Assembly: GCA_900550765.1 (NCBI GenBank)
Contig: URTC01000115.1
Coordinates: 1 to 5,945, forward strand
DNA length: 5,945 nucleotides
Direction: 5' to 3'
DNA from: an uncultured Clostridia bacterium
Lineage (GTDB): Bacteria; Bacillota; Clostridia; Christensenellales; QALW01
The position numbers and the translations under genes are program-made. Under the pieces are notes generated by a model. It was not told the DNA's origin and made no database searches. It saw only the letters and a list, made by a program, of their open reading frames with translations. This document shows, in pieces, positions 5,791-5,945 of the stretch. Each line of letters starts with the position of its first letter. The stretch's first letter is position 1.

Positions 5791-5945
5791 GCGTAGATGA
5801 TCCAGAGAGTTTTATAATGGTGCAAAGTATGGCATAATGCAAAGTAAACATTTTTTTCGGGAGTGAGATGTAGAAGCATCTCTTTTCTCTTGACTTCCCG
5901 ACTTCTTGATGAGAAAGCCTCTTTTTGACGGACGTATCCACTTTT

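Larger units (their letters stand above)
4845..5926. repeat. Dispersed iteron-like repeats in both orientations (candidate replication origin)
   Basis: Core TGTAGAAAYCTCTTTT. Plus-orientation copies begin at 4977, 5144, 5251, 5315 and 5869 (the last diverged: TGTAGAAGCATCTCTTT). Minus-orientation copies occupy 4850-4866, 4896-4910, 4940-4954, 5444-5457 and 5544-5558. Degraded copies lie at 5065-5082 and 5910-5926. Spacing is irregular (about 30 to 310 bp), unlike compact iteron arrays. The copies at 4845-4866 and 4935-4954 are two-sided: a TGTAGAAA half-site faces a TTTCCACA or TTGCTACA half-site. The latter sits in an 8-bp-arm palindrome, 4932-4939 against 4950-4957. Position directly upstream of a Rep_3-type gene makes Rep binding the likeliest role. 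Confidence 0.75.

Noticed and set aside
5554..5879. Minus-strand hydrophobic ORFs (63 and 106 codons)
   Set aside because: They are the complement of a purine-rich strand, which gives F/L/S/I-rich translations, and the longer one runs through the perfect palindrome.
4845..5926. CRISPR array
   Set aside because: The repeats are short, occur in both orientations and have gaps from about 30 to 310 bp; no uniform spacers.
2388..5940. Near match between 2388-2403 and the complement of 5925-5940 (14 of 16 bases)
   Set aside because: Several matches of this quality are expected by chance in a window this size, and no longer homology surrounds it.

Overview
The window looks like the replication and partition module of a low-copy plasmid (or plasmid-like mobile element) from a Bacillota host, most likely a gut clostridium of the Oscillospiraceae/Faecalibacterium kind. 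This rests on the Rep_3-type initiator next to ParA/ParB, the sigma-A-like promoters, the GGAGG ribosome sites, the moderate G+C coding against an AT-rich origin, and a 105-bp GGGGCG-type palindromic mini-element of a kind I associate with such genomes. The host assignment is inference. All three confident genes lie on the minus strand.

Layout from left to right. Positions 1-232 are a G+C-rich stretch (86 of 120 bases in 61-180) with open frames on both strands and no gene I can identify. Positions 233-2351 hold a two-gene partition operon, parA then parB reading leftwards, with one base between the genes. Upstream, 2352-3035 is a regulatory interval. It holds a strong promoter (perfect TATAAT), a possible 49-codon small ORF, three copies of a 17-bp direct repeat spaced about 250-275 bp, the palindromic mini-element, and the terminator of the rep gene. 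Positions 3036-4607 encode a 523-aa replication initiator with two winged-helix halves, a lysine-rich insert and a long C-terminal extension.

Upstream of rep, 4608-5945 is origin-like. It contains a 10-bp operator-like inverted repeat just before the rep start, a TTGACA promoter, an AT-rich stretch suited to strand opening, and ten clear plus two degraded copies of a 15-17-bp repeat (core TGTAGAAAYCTCTTTT) scattered in both orientations over about 1.1 kb. A near-perfect DnaA box, a perfect 15-bp-arm palindrome and a possible frameshifted small gene lie among them.

Working model: Rep binds the dispersed repeats, opens the AT-rich segment with DnaA, and may repress its own promoter through the dyad. 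ParB loads on a centromere (the three 17-bp repeats are the best candidate) and ParA moves or positions the plasmid. The gene families are well known. What may be undescribed is the cis architecture: the dispersed two-orientation iterons, the triple repeat that ends three short reading frames in the same way, and the rep leader, which has no Shine-Dalgarno but carries a copy of the 16S rRNA anti-Shine-Dalgarno sequence.
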